Below are positions 30,568 to 41,708 of a DNA stretch of 64,000 bases, one piece after another (position 1 is the first letter of the stretch; every line of letters starts with the position of its first letter). The translations under genes were made by a program, and so were the position numbers. The notes beneath the pieces were generated by a model that worked only from the letters and a program-made list of their open reading frames with translations, was not told the DNA's origin and searched no databases. The DNA comes from Aculops lycopersici. Taxonomy: Eukaryota > Arthropoda > Arachnida > Trombidiformes > Eriophyidae. The DNA lies in the NCBI GenBank assembly GCA_015350385.1, contig WNKI01000002.1:2473700-2537699 (forward strand). The letters are read 5' to 3'.

Positions 30568-31243
30568 TTACTTACCCTCGAGATCCATCAGCAGTAGGTT
30601 GGTGCGCCTGCCGTTGTTACCATGGGTTGCGTTGCTAGTTTTGCTCCTCCTCCTTCTCCTCCTATCCACCGAACCCGTTGGCTTGCCACCAGGATCGTCA
30701 GAATCCTGCTGCAGATTAGCGTTATTGTTATTGATAGTAGCAAAGTCGTCGTTGAAACTATCGCCGCAACTCGAGTTGTTGACCAGAGTTTCGCTTAGAA
30801 GTTTTCGCGGACCCAACTTCCGGTTCTGATGCTCAGCCGTCTCAGCGGCGGATGTTGCTTTCTCTGGAAGTTGTTCACGCTTGAAGTTACCGCTTGTTGT
30901 TTCCAAAACTTGCAGTTGTGAGGATGAAATAGACGAGGACTCTGCGGACAGTTTTGGCCAACCGCCCGGCTGCTGGCCACTTGGGATTGCGGCCAGTTGG
31001 TGGTGGTGGCCGGCAAATGGATCGTCGACGTTGCAACCTGTACCTGTGGAATCGTCGACAAACTCCACTTCCTGGCCCATCAATTCTAGGTCCTTAACTA
31101 GCTGCTCCTCGAGGATCTTTTTGTACTTAAGCGTTTCGACTTCGTCGCCAATATAGTTGGTGACAAAATATGTTTTAAACGGAAATCCGGGAATCTCATT
31201 TGGATTATCCTCGAGCACAAAGTTTTCCCTCTTGATGAGTTGT
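30568..31243 (-). CDS. Soluble guanylate cyclase, exon 4 (C-terminal region)
   Basis: The last recognised coding exon of the atypical guanylate cyclase. The acceptor AG is at 31245-31244, and the spliced frame joins ...GFTL-K to QLIKRENFVLEDN. The early part (IPGFPFKTYFVTN) is the conserved end of the cyclase domain. It is followed by a charged helix (YKKILEEQLVKDLELM) and a poorly conserved Ser/Asn-rich tail with an RRRRRSK cluster. The open frame ends at 30568 with LEGK-stop, but the sequence GTAAGTAA right at the end is a good splice donor (exon end 30576), so a further terminal exon is possible. Read straight through, the protein has 1081 residues. Confidence 0.8.
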
Positions 31244-31410
31244 CTTTAATTACATATCGAGTTGGAATGGAGGTTTTTTCATTGTGAATAGAATACAATC
31301 GAATAAAATAGAATGTATGAGTTAGAATTTTTAGTATTTTTCTCTCGCCAATTCTTTCAATATGAATCATATTTATATATATATAAATATATATCCATAT
31401 CAATACTTAC

Positions 31411-31565
31411 TTTAGTGTAAAGCCGCTTATGTGAATCTTGCCTCCAACTCCATTTGTCTCCAGCTGATTAGCTAATGTGGTTGTGTTTCCAAACAACGAG
31501 TAACGCGGCACTCGAATGCCAACTATTCCCGCCATCACGGGTCCCGAATGGATTCCGATGCGCAT
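31411..31565 (-). CDS. Soluble guanylate cyclase, exon 3 (catalytic domain, second half)
   Basis: An exon of 155 nt with acceptor CAG at 31568-31566 and donor GTAAGT from 31410. It encodes MRIGIHSGPVMAGIVGIRV, then PRYSLFGNTTTLANQLETNG and GGKIHISGFTL, an unmistakable class III nucleotide cyclase segment. The frame is continuous with exon 2 (phase 0) and exon 4 (phase 2). It differs from sGC beta-1 at catalytic positions (see findings). Confidence 0.93.
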
Positions 31566-34500
31566 CTGTATTGCAAAGGGTAGTATTGTTGTTGTTATTT
31601 TGAGGGATGGAGTTTAGTGGAGTTAGTAATATGAATACCACCACCAATGTGCCGTTGCCTTTGGCAGTGGTTTCTGTTGACGGTGATGGTCGAGACGATA
31701 GTGGGAGCACTGGCAACGGAAGTGGCAGCTGCGAGGATCCATTTCAAACGGGAGGAGCCGGTTAGCTCGTTGGGTGATCGATAGACGCCAAGTTGATGTG
31801 ATCGGCAGCTTGTTTTATCCACGAAGCATTCGGGGATCAACGAGTGGGCACCGAACAAGTGGCTGCTTATTTTGCATTATCTCCCCACTTTTTGCCGTCT
31901 CTCAAGTGCCAAAGTTGTGGCGCCGGCGATGGCAGTTGTACTTGTATTGGCATCAGCTGCAATAGCATACAATGGTATGGCTCCAATACAATGAATGCAA
32001 TTGGCGTCAGCTGCAAATTGGCTGTACCCATTCACTCGCCTGAGGCTGGTGGACTGCCAGGCGCAAAACAGTGACTCGATCGACCCAATGAGCTTGACTG
32101 GTGCATAAATGACGGCCTTTTAGCCGTCTATTTATGCGATGGCGGCGGCGGCGGCGACGACGACGACGTTATCATCACACGAATTAAAGCTAGTCAATCG
32201 GCTAGAGATTCGCCTTGCGCTCAGCTCACAATCAGAGTTGAGCCAAAAAGTGCACCTAGCGACCGGCACCTAGCGCCGAACAGCGTGGCGCCCTGTGCAC
32301 AGTGGGCGAGCGAGCGATCGAACCAATCACACCACAGTACCGATGAAGACGACGACGTCAGCTCCACTTGCCGCCAATCTGATTGATCGGCATACCTCCA
32401 ACTCACTTGTCCCACTCGCAACCCTCTCGACTCCAGAAAGCAAAAAACTGCCTTCCACCGCGCGACTGGCCAAGTGAGCGCCGCTCGCCCACTTGGCTGT
32501 GCGCTTATTAATTTGCGATTTGCAACGAGCTACAAAAAGAAGAGAAGTTTGGAGAGAGCAACGTAGCTAGAATCCAGACTTAAAATTCTACCATCCAACT
32601 TCATGTCTGTCACTAGAACGTTGCACGCTCTTTCTCTCCAGTTTAGCTCCCATCTCTGGAGTCGTGTGTCTCTCCGTACATATCCACTTTGTCGCCAAGT
32701 CTGACGAGTGGCAGCAAACTATCTAACCAACTAGTCAGTCATTTGGTCGTTCAGTCAACTGACATCCGGATTAACTGGCAACTTGCCAGTCGCTTTGCCC
32801 GTGAGCCCAATTAACTCACAACTGCCGTTGTCGTTACTTTGCTCATCCGTTGGGCGGCTCAATTGTTTTTCATTTCCTCCTTGTGACTTGGAACCAAAGG
32901 CAACAATACCACGAAGCGTCTACTACATGCTAGAATACATGCCAAAAAGATAGAGAAAGACAAAAGGGGGAGCAGAAACAACAATTAGGCCCAACCAATT
33001 GGGCTTTGCGAGTTGCGACTACCACCGCCCCTACTCTTTGCTGCTGCTCTAACCCTAATTTTGATCGGGCGCCGGAAGTCGCTAGTCGTGGATCGAGCAA
33101 AAGGGAAGAGGAAGAGAGTATACAGCGTTACTCGAGTGTCTCTTTGTCTCATTTGACCGTCGGCGTGATTTTGTTCTCGACTTGTAATTTGCCGATTCAT
33201 TTGTTCAGCTTGCAACTCGATCCGTCGCCAGCCAGCCAGTTAGCCGACCGGCGAGAAAGCAAGTCAATTTCAAGCAACCGCGAGCCGGTTGAGGCAGCGG
33301 ACAAAACCCAAATGAACGTATGAATGAATGAGAGGATCAGGATAGCGCCTAATGAGCGCCACTCGAGTCGGCGGCGAGCAAGTGGTTGGTGGGCCAGCAA
33401 AAGGGAGGCTACGCCGCCGCCGCCGAGTTCAAGTGGCAGCTTCAAGTCGGCCCGCTTTGCCAGAGACTAAGTCAATCGGTCGGTCGGTCGGTCCGCCAGT
33501 CGGTCGCTTCTAGTTCAGATTCTACCGACTCAAACTTTGCAAAAGGATCTGGTATCATTCTAATTCTAATTCTAGTTTCAGCTTCAGCTTCAGCTTCAAC
33601 TTGAGGTAGCTAGTCAGTAAGTGAACCAGTGGAGCTTATCTCTTTTTCTCGCCGGTTGGCTCCAGCGACCAGTTTTAATGAGCTAGCCGTCGACTCGAAG
33701 GCAAAGGAGACAAAACAACTACGACGACGAAGAGCATGAGAGGGCAACAAACTGCCGAGTTTCAGTTCCAGTTGCTTGAAATAACCAAATTTTGCTTTGC
33801 TGCCCAAGTTTTCAGCTCAAGTCTCTCGGTTAGCTGCTAGCTACCCGAATCTAACCAAGCGACTAGCTGCCCTTGCAAACAGCGCCCCTTGCCACGACCA
33901 ACAACAACAATAACAACAACAGCGACGTAACCGACAACAACTACCGTTCGGTTGAGATCATGAGACCTGAAATCTAAGCCTGCCACAGAGACATACACGT
34001 TTGCTGGGTGGCGCAACTAGCCGACTTCCGCTTGGCTGCTCCAAATCGAGCACTCCTCGTTTTAGTTTAGTTTGGTTTGGTTTCATTGCTAGATATGGCA
34101 ATGGAATTAAGGGAAGGGGAGGCTGCAATTGAGTGCGCAACTGCTGGCATGGTATGTTGAGCGGTGGGTCGGGCTAAAAGAGGAAACCAAGTTCGCTGGA
34201 TATCTAATGTAACTATCTGGTTGAGGGGCGAGAGTTGGTTGGGCAATAGGAGCGGCCAAACACAAGCAACATGAATTCTCTCCTCCAATTCTTTGCCCCA
34301 TTTGCCAATGGAAAGAGAATCGGAATGTCCATAGAGATCCAAAAAAGTCAAAGAAGAGCAGTGCTTATCTTTGCAAAAATGGGCGTGGTTATTTGGGCGC
34401 CACCCAAAATCAAAAAATGTTCACCTCTTCGATCCGCTTATGTCTCAGTTTAGATGTTTTCGAAGTTCCGCTTACTACTGTAATGGTCTGAATACTTCGA

Positions 34501-34739
34501 TTAGTTGTCAGTGCAGCAGCTGTAGCTCGCAAATCTGTTGGCAAGCTCGCTTCCGGTTGTTACGTTCACTGGTGCTGTCAATGTCGGCAAATATTCAAGC
34601 CAGAGGCACCAATTAGAGTTTCGACGGCTGAAATTATAGCAACTCGAACAGAGATTTAGGAATAATAAATTATGTAAAAGAAATTCTACAGAGCGAAAGA
34701 AAGGCATAGAGTCAATGAAAAGAGAGCATCCCCACTCAC
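31566..34739 (-). other. Guanylate cyclase intron 2 (3.2 kb)
   Basis: Bounded by the donor GTGAGTGG after exon 2 and the acceptor before exon 3. It contains no supported exon. Two exact CGCTAGGTGC copies in inverted orientation lie at 32252-32261 and 32266-32275. Short CGGTCGGTCGGT-type runs occur at about 33477-33506. Confidence 0.75.
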
Positions 34740-37077
34740 CTGGATGGGCTGATTGTCGGCGGGCGAGCGGACGGTTGCAATCACCTTCACCATGTCCAAT
34801 CCCATTTTTACACAACGATCCGCGTGGTCCTCGGCGGGTTCCGGTAGGCCGCCCACAACAACGTAAGCATCGCCGATGGTCTCCACCTTGAACACTCCAT
34901 GAATATTGGTTAGGCTGTCGAATTGTAGATATAAAGTATTGAGCAAACGGACAATGTCTATGGGTCGCACATTTTCGCTTCCGCACATTTTGGTAAAGCC
35001 AATTATATCCGAGTAAAGACAAGTGACTGGATCAAAGGATTCCGAGTCGATCTTGTGGCCATGCGATAGGAGGGTTGCAATTTTGGCGGGAAAAATGTTA
35101 TGCAAAACCTCGTTGGTTCTCTTATTTTCAGCTCTCAACTTGGTGTCCATCTTCTTCAGATCATTTGTTGCCTGATCCAATTTTTTAACATTCTCTCTAT
35201 CCTCCTTGTGAGTATGAGACATCAGCATCAATTCACGAGCTCGATCGTACAGGGCGAAATCGCTCATATTTACGCCAACATCCATTAGCTGATCAATGTG
35301 ATCGACTCGAGGCGAGCACAGGTACAGGCAAAGTGGTGGCTCACCTGGCCGCTGATTGGCTAGAATTATCATTTGACCCTTGAGCCTAAGACTTAAATAC
35401 GGATTTTGAGCATCCATTGGATCGTCGTGATTCGAGTGCGCCAAACTGTGTTGCGACATTTGCTGTTGCATTTCCTCCATCTCCTCTTCTTGCTCATTGA
35501 TTGTTTCAGAATCATTAGCCACTTCCGATTTGCCACCTCCACCTGTTGTCGTTGCGTCATCTTGGTCGCGCGCCTTGGCCTCAACCAGATTCTCATTCGT
35601 GGACAGGTTGGCACGAGCAACTGCGCTGGACATGCGGCGATGCTCGCGCGCTATCCTATCCATTGGACACATGGACATCCGTTTACCTGTTCTCCGGTCG
35701 TCAGGCTTATTGTTACCTGTCGTTACTGATTGCAACTCGCCACTACCACCACCAGTCCCTTTAAATGAGGCAACTAGTGAGCTCATCGACTGGCGACGCT
35801 GGTCGGCATTCAGCACAAGTGGCTTGCTTTTAACAACAAAAACTTGGTTCGTATGGTCGGCAATGGCATCAAAGGTGAAGTCGATCTTGGGTCGAACAAT
35901 CTGGAATAAATCACTGAACTTCACAGGTGAGTTTTCGTCGCTTTGCGCTCGACTCTTCCAATATAAACTGGTCACTTTTAACAAGGACCTACCCACTTGA
36001 ACAATGTTAAAGTGCCTATCAAATATCACATGGAATGGAAAGGTCTGCATCATAATCTCGCCATTGACCAGTGAGTCCTTGGCGCTGGCACTAAGTGAGC
36101 CGGATAACTCGAGCATCTTCGCCGTGGGCTGTACCACTTGTTGCCGGCTATCTTTGTAATTCTTGCTCGAATCTTGCGTTGCTGTTGAGAAATCTGATTC
36201 TATTTCACCGACTTCCGGTTGGCGTTCGATTGCTATTGTTTCTGTGTGATACGATGCTGAATCCACAGGTGGCTCTTGATTTATTTTTTCACTACTCACA
36301 GGTCTCAGCTCCACTGGCCTCCGGTCAATTTTAAACACAACATGGTCGTCGCCATGCTCGCCGCCGCCACCCCCGCTGCCACTTCCAATTGTTGAGCTTG
36401 TCGAAGACGATTGTTGCTCCTCGTCTCCGGAAATGGACGACGACTTTCGGTTAGTCTGTTGCTGCTCCTCTGGCTGATTTGCATTTACAACCACCGACTC
36501 GCACTCCGTAACCACAATGTCAGTGTCGAAGAACTCCCTTGCAACTGCCATCACGAGACCCTTAACAATTGGACTTAAGCCGGCGCGCTCGCTATAGTAG
36601 TGCAGATACATGGAGGCGTTTATATCACCGTTTCCGTTGCCATTTGGATCAATCTCTCTGGCCACATTGGACGGATTTTCGTAAGTATGCTGCTGTTGTT
36701 GTTGTTGGATTGGACATTTTCCGCTTGCTGATATGAGATTATCTTGTTGCGCCTGCTCTTGGTCGCCGCGATCCAGGTTGTGGGTGACCCTGAAACTGGG
36801 CGCACGCATTCCCGGATAAATGGAGGCTAGATGGTCGTGGAGATTGTCCAAATTGGTGAGAAAATCGTACAAATTTCCGCCTAAAACGCGCAAAATTTGA
36901 TCGTATCCGTTCTTCTGGCAATAGACCAAAAAGTGTTTGCCAAACTCCTCGAGGCAAACCTCCATTGGCAGGCCGCTGACAGTGGAGGCGGCCGCAACCA
37001 ACTTGAAGGTCATCTCGTCGTCGTAGACTTTGTGCATGAGAAACGAGGCACCGCGCAGCTTAATGCCCGAGATGTTG
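34740..37077 (-). CDS. Atypical soluble guanylate cyclase (Gyc88E-like), main exon 2
   Basis: This 2338-nt exon carries most of the protein. Whole gene: exon 1 54315-54239, exon 2 37077-34740, exon 3 31565-31411, exon 4 31243-about 30568. The H-NOX heme domain reads (after exon 1) NISGIKLRGASFLMHKVYDD, with the proximal histidine H106 in LDNLHDHL and the heme-propionate YxSxR motif YYSER (186-190). About 50 inserted residues lie between MRAPSF and that motif. The H-NOXA/PAS-like region (FPFHVIFDRHFNIVQVG) and a signalling helix follow, then the catalytic domain with metal aspartates in LYSDIIGFT and ETIGDAY. Such enzymes make cGMP from GTP; the atypical Gyc88E/89D group responds to oxygen rather than chiefly to NO. 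The MYGFIHCC start and the long insertions suggest this group, but an sGC beta-type call is also possible. Confidence 0.9.
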
Positions 37078-40000
37078 CTGCGTGTTTTTGGTTTGTTTTT
37101 GTTGTGGTTGGATGTAGGTTGAATAAGGTTAGTTTATTTTAGGTCAACGTCAGAATTTTGCAGTTGTTGTTGCTGTTGCCTCGGTTCGAGTCAAATAATA
37201 TCTAGCCAAACAACTTTGAACGCTTGCGCTCCCAACTCTTTGCCGAAATGAAGCAACCATCCAATCGCGCCGCGCTGCCCAGTGAACCGTGCAAAGTGGC
37301 CACTACATTCTATCAAGTGGTTGATTTGCTAGCGCCAAAGGGAATGATAAGCTCTCTAGGTTTTCCGTGCTCGCGGTGTGGTAGTTACACGACAAGTGAG
37401 AGAGAATGAGAGTGGAAAAAGAGGCTTGCGACTCGATCGGCTCAATCATTCACAATTCATTTAGCACCTAGGACGCGAACAACGTGAACCAAGCTGGCAA
37501 GCTAGCATGGCGACCTTCCTGTCTGCTGACTAGCTTGGCTGTCTCGATCAACCAATGAACCAACAGACTATTAGCGGAAGAGTTGTGGAGGTTGCGAGCT
37601 CGCGACTGGCGTGAGCGAAAGCGACATGAACCTTGCGTGTGATGCTCGACTGACTCCAACGCAAAGCAGCACGACCCAAATTGCGATTCTATGGTCGCGT
37701 CCGCCTCTTTGGCTGTTGATATTGATGTTGGTTAGGTCGACGTCGATGGTCGATAGTCGAGAAGTTGGATATCGATATTCTAACACCACGATGGCTAAAG
37801 AGTGGCGAGCACCAAGCGGTTCGCTCGTCCGTTCGCTTGGGACGCCACCTTCGTCCCGCTGGCGCCTTAGGATAAAAAGGGGCGAAGAAGGTCCATCATT
37901 TGCATGGGTCGATTTAGTTTTCATAAATTTGGTTTGCCTCCGCCACCGACAGACAAACATCAGCAGCGAGCCTTGGGTCGGCTGGTGAGAGTGAAAGAAA
38001 GAAAGAAAGAGAGCGAAAGGAGAAACTAAGCCAACGATGCGAGAATGAATATATCTCATCATTTGAATACACAAATTGAATGACAGCAGCAGCATCAGTA
38101 ACAGCAGCAGCAACAACAACAACAACGACGTCGACAACGACCACCACCATAGACTTCAACAGAATGGCAAGCTAGCAAGGCCGTCGGCTTGCTGCTGGCA
38201 TCCGGATGATTGTAAATCGCAACTCGAGGCCAACAAATGTGTAAATTTTCTCGCTTCTTCTCGGCCCTACTCTCGCACTAAATCCAATTGGGTACACTCC
38301 AAAAGTTTTGCCAACTTTCTCGTCGAGGAAGTCGATCAAAGGACCCAAGGGCCCGATGTTCTCGCCTCTATCCGTTTCTACTACCTTGTATCTGAATGTT
38401 GTCTAGGCGCTGCATACATTGAGTTGCTGCAATCGATTGTGGGCTCGTAACGTGAATCGAGAGAAGCGTGGAGATCGTTGCCTATTCAAATGATACGCAC
38501 CGATGGGTTTGCTTGTGCAAATCAACCGAATTGCGGCTTCCACCTTCGGTATGTATAGACACGATGCCGTTCACAAGGTAAACTTTTTCACTTTTCCCTC
38601 TCGGACATAGCTCTCTCTCTCTCTCTCTCTTCCTCTCTGACACACACACACACACTGGGAAGTGAATCCAAATTGGACTTGGAAAGTCAGGGAAAGAAAG
38701 GCGATGAAAGGCGCGAGCCAAGCGTGACGTCTTCGTTGTGGAGGGAGCCGTCAATGGTGCGGCTGGAGCTGAGGTTCAACCTCAACTTCACGAACCGACG
38801 ACGACGACGATGACGACCAGTGCGCCGCGAAAGAGCAGCGGGCGACGATAGAAACATACAAAGTGCGTAGCATCAGGAGGCGCCTTTGCGGATGTCGCTA
38901 GGTACCCGGCGTTTGGTCACTGGCACAACTAACTGCTGCAATCGTTTGCCCGCCGCTTGCAGTCGGCAAACTGGCAGATCGATTTGCACCACTGTCGCGA
39001 ACGATTCGGATTTTGATTTGGATTTTGACTCGCATTGGCATTCGTATTCGTATACGCATTTGAACCATCAAAACCAAAAGCTATCCTCAAGCCTCACTTC
39101 ACTTCAAAGCGACGGCCGGCACAAAATAGGGCAAATCTGGCGGCCGCTGAAATAACAACACGATCCCAACCAAACGACCGGCCAAATCGATTCAAGTTTG
39201 CGCGCCAAAACTTCCCATATGGCCGATAATCGAGCGAGTTGCAGCGAGCACGTATTTTGCCACCGATTTGATCCTAACCGAACCGAGCCGAGCCAAGCCA
39301 GACCAAACCAAAGCGGCCGCCAATCGATCCTGAGGCCAGCTCTCATCGGTGGCGGCGGCAGCAGCAGCGATCAAATTGATTGGCCGCGGCCGCCAATGTT
39401 GTGGCTCTCCGGTGTCGAGATGGCAGCGATGTCGAGGTTGACTTTCTGTCGAGTCGATTGCAATCGTCGCTCGCTCACTCACCCAACCACTTGGCGACCC
39501 AATGAACTCCAACCCGCTCCGCCGGCCGCACGGTGGTTGCCGTGTGGATCCCCTCAAAGCGGGTAGTGCGACGGTAACGGCGACGAGGACGACGTGAAAT
39601 GAGCAACCAATTGACGACACGTAACCAGCCGCTTGCATGCTGCCGCCGCCGCCACTCAACAAAAGTCGCTAAGCTAACAATGCTTAGCCACTCCCGGTTC
39701 CCTCAGTTCGCCACTCATTCTTCATTCGAAAAGCGACTCGCGGGAGCGACTCAGGTCTCGCCCCAAGAGGAGAAACTCGCATCGGGCGCCATTTGCGCCT
39801 CTGGTCTTTTCTTCCTCTGTATGCGCGTTTTTGTGCTCCCCTTCAACCAGCAGTCTGTAATGTATAAATAAATAACCTGCGCCAAACTAAATGAGCCGAC
39901 CAACATTCACGTATTGTGACCTCGAATTGTTCCCTTCATTTAACCATTCATTGGCTTGCGCAACGCGTTATTGTTTGCATTTTGGACCAAAACAAAGCTA

Positions 40001-41659
40001 GAAAATCGATCAACACAGAGGCGAGCTGAAAATAAACTCTCAATCACCAATTTTAGTGGAACAACTCGTTGGCTACAGTCATTCGGAGCGTGTGATTGTA
40101 GCTGTTGGTGTTGCTGTGTTAAGGGCAAAGTGAGTGGCAAAAAGACAGCGATGGTTGAAGGAGTAGCAGCGAAAATAATTGACTTGGAGTAGGAAAACAA
40201 TGGCCAGCGAGGCAATAATCATAAACTCCTCGGCTAGGAGCTGAGCAGTCCAGTTATTTTCCCAAAGTGTGAGGAGCAAGAGGAACAAAGTTGCCTGGAT
40301 CTCCTCGCTGAAGTCGAGCGAGAACCAAGCAGCGATTTGAGCATGCAACAAGCAGACCAAATCAGTGGCCATGGCTGCGACTCGCCAGGCCATGCCACCA
40401 AACCGAACTAGACCAGAGCAACCAAAGCGAGTTTTGGTTGGGTCGGCTTGGTCTGATCACTCGCAGGCTGCGAGGCGGCTGGTTTATGTTTTGCCGGTTG
40501 GCTGGCCAGCTAGCAGGTCGAGTTAACCCAGCTCAGCTAAACCAAACCAAACCAAACTAAACTAAACCCGGTCCAACTAGACTCGCCTCGAAACTTGCGA
40601 GCAAAGCAACCCTGACAGAGTTATCGCGTTATCATAATAAACATTATGAGAGTGTAACTCTAACTCGAGTCGCTGCTATGGCTACTGCTTTGCTCGCCTC
40701 TTTAGTGGTCAGCAACTCTCGTTGTTGTAAGCCAAGTGAGCGTACGGAGAGGCGACCACTTTGATCAGGATCACGTTTCAAGTTCTGGCTTCGTCTAGTA
40801 AGATCGTTGTTTTGCTTACTTTAGCGACGTCCCCTTTCCGGTCCACTTGGCGGCCGCAAGGAAAGAGGTGAGTAGGTTGCAGTAGCAGTTAACTTGCTGA
40901 AACCATTACGTTACACATACAAATCCGGTAGAAAGTAGCCAAGTTTAAGCGGAAGAGAGAGGGGGAATCTGGCGACTAAATCTCCGATTAGCCGGAAAGT
41001 TGCCAGTATGAAAAAGGGGAAGGAGTTCATCTAGACAAACACAATAGCAACAAAGAGTGAGACAAGTAGCTAGCTATAGCAACAGGAAGAGAGAGAGCAG
41101 CGACAAGTCCAAAACACTAACTGAGCGCCCAAAGTCCAGACTAAAACTGGCCAGTTACTTTCTCGCTTTACCGAAAAGACAAAACTAGAGAGAGAGGGAG
41201 CAGAATTTTCTGTCGGACAATAAAGTGACAGGCACTTTTGGGTTGCATCACGTAGCTTAGCAGTAGGCAAGCGAACACTTCCGGTGACCACGCGCTCTCA
41301 CGGTCCACAAATGGAGGTGTGCACATGATTGTATGTCGCTAGGTGCCCCGAGCCAGCTTCCCAGCAAGTCCACAGAGCAGGGTACAGGGTTCAGCTATTT
41401 GGCTTTCAATTGAGCGCATAAACACCAAAGCTAGAAATTCGCGAGAGATACGCTAACACTTGTTTGGATGTTTGAATGTGGAGGCGGCGGCGGCGGCTAC
41501 GAGAATGACGGCAACCACTACCAAACTGATAACAGCACAACATCCACCCGGCCGACTTGGCCGACTCGTCGTTGGCTAGGCACAGTAATTTAATTTTCTC
41601 CCTTCTGGCTTTTCTTTGAGTTTTCGAACGAAACTACAAAGTTGAAAGGAAACAACGAC

Positions 41660-41708
41660 AACAGTAGTAATAGTAATAATAATAATAATAATAGTAATAA
41701 TAATAATA
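41660..41708. repeat. (AAT)n microsatellite
   Basis: AGTAGTAAT followed by imperfect TAA/AAT repeats with two AGT interruptions, within the cyclase intron. Confidence 0.9.

Noticed and set aside
30542..30576. 34-nt intron linking the cyclase to a Thr-rich tail
   Set aside because: The acceptor and frame fit, but the intron would be far shorter than the 85-170 nt short introns here, probably below what the spliceosome can remove.
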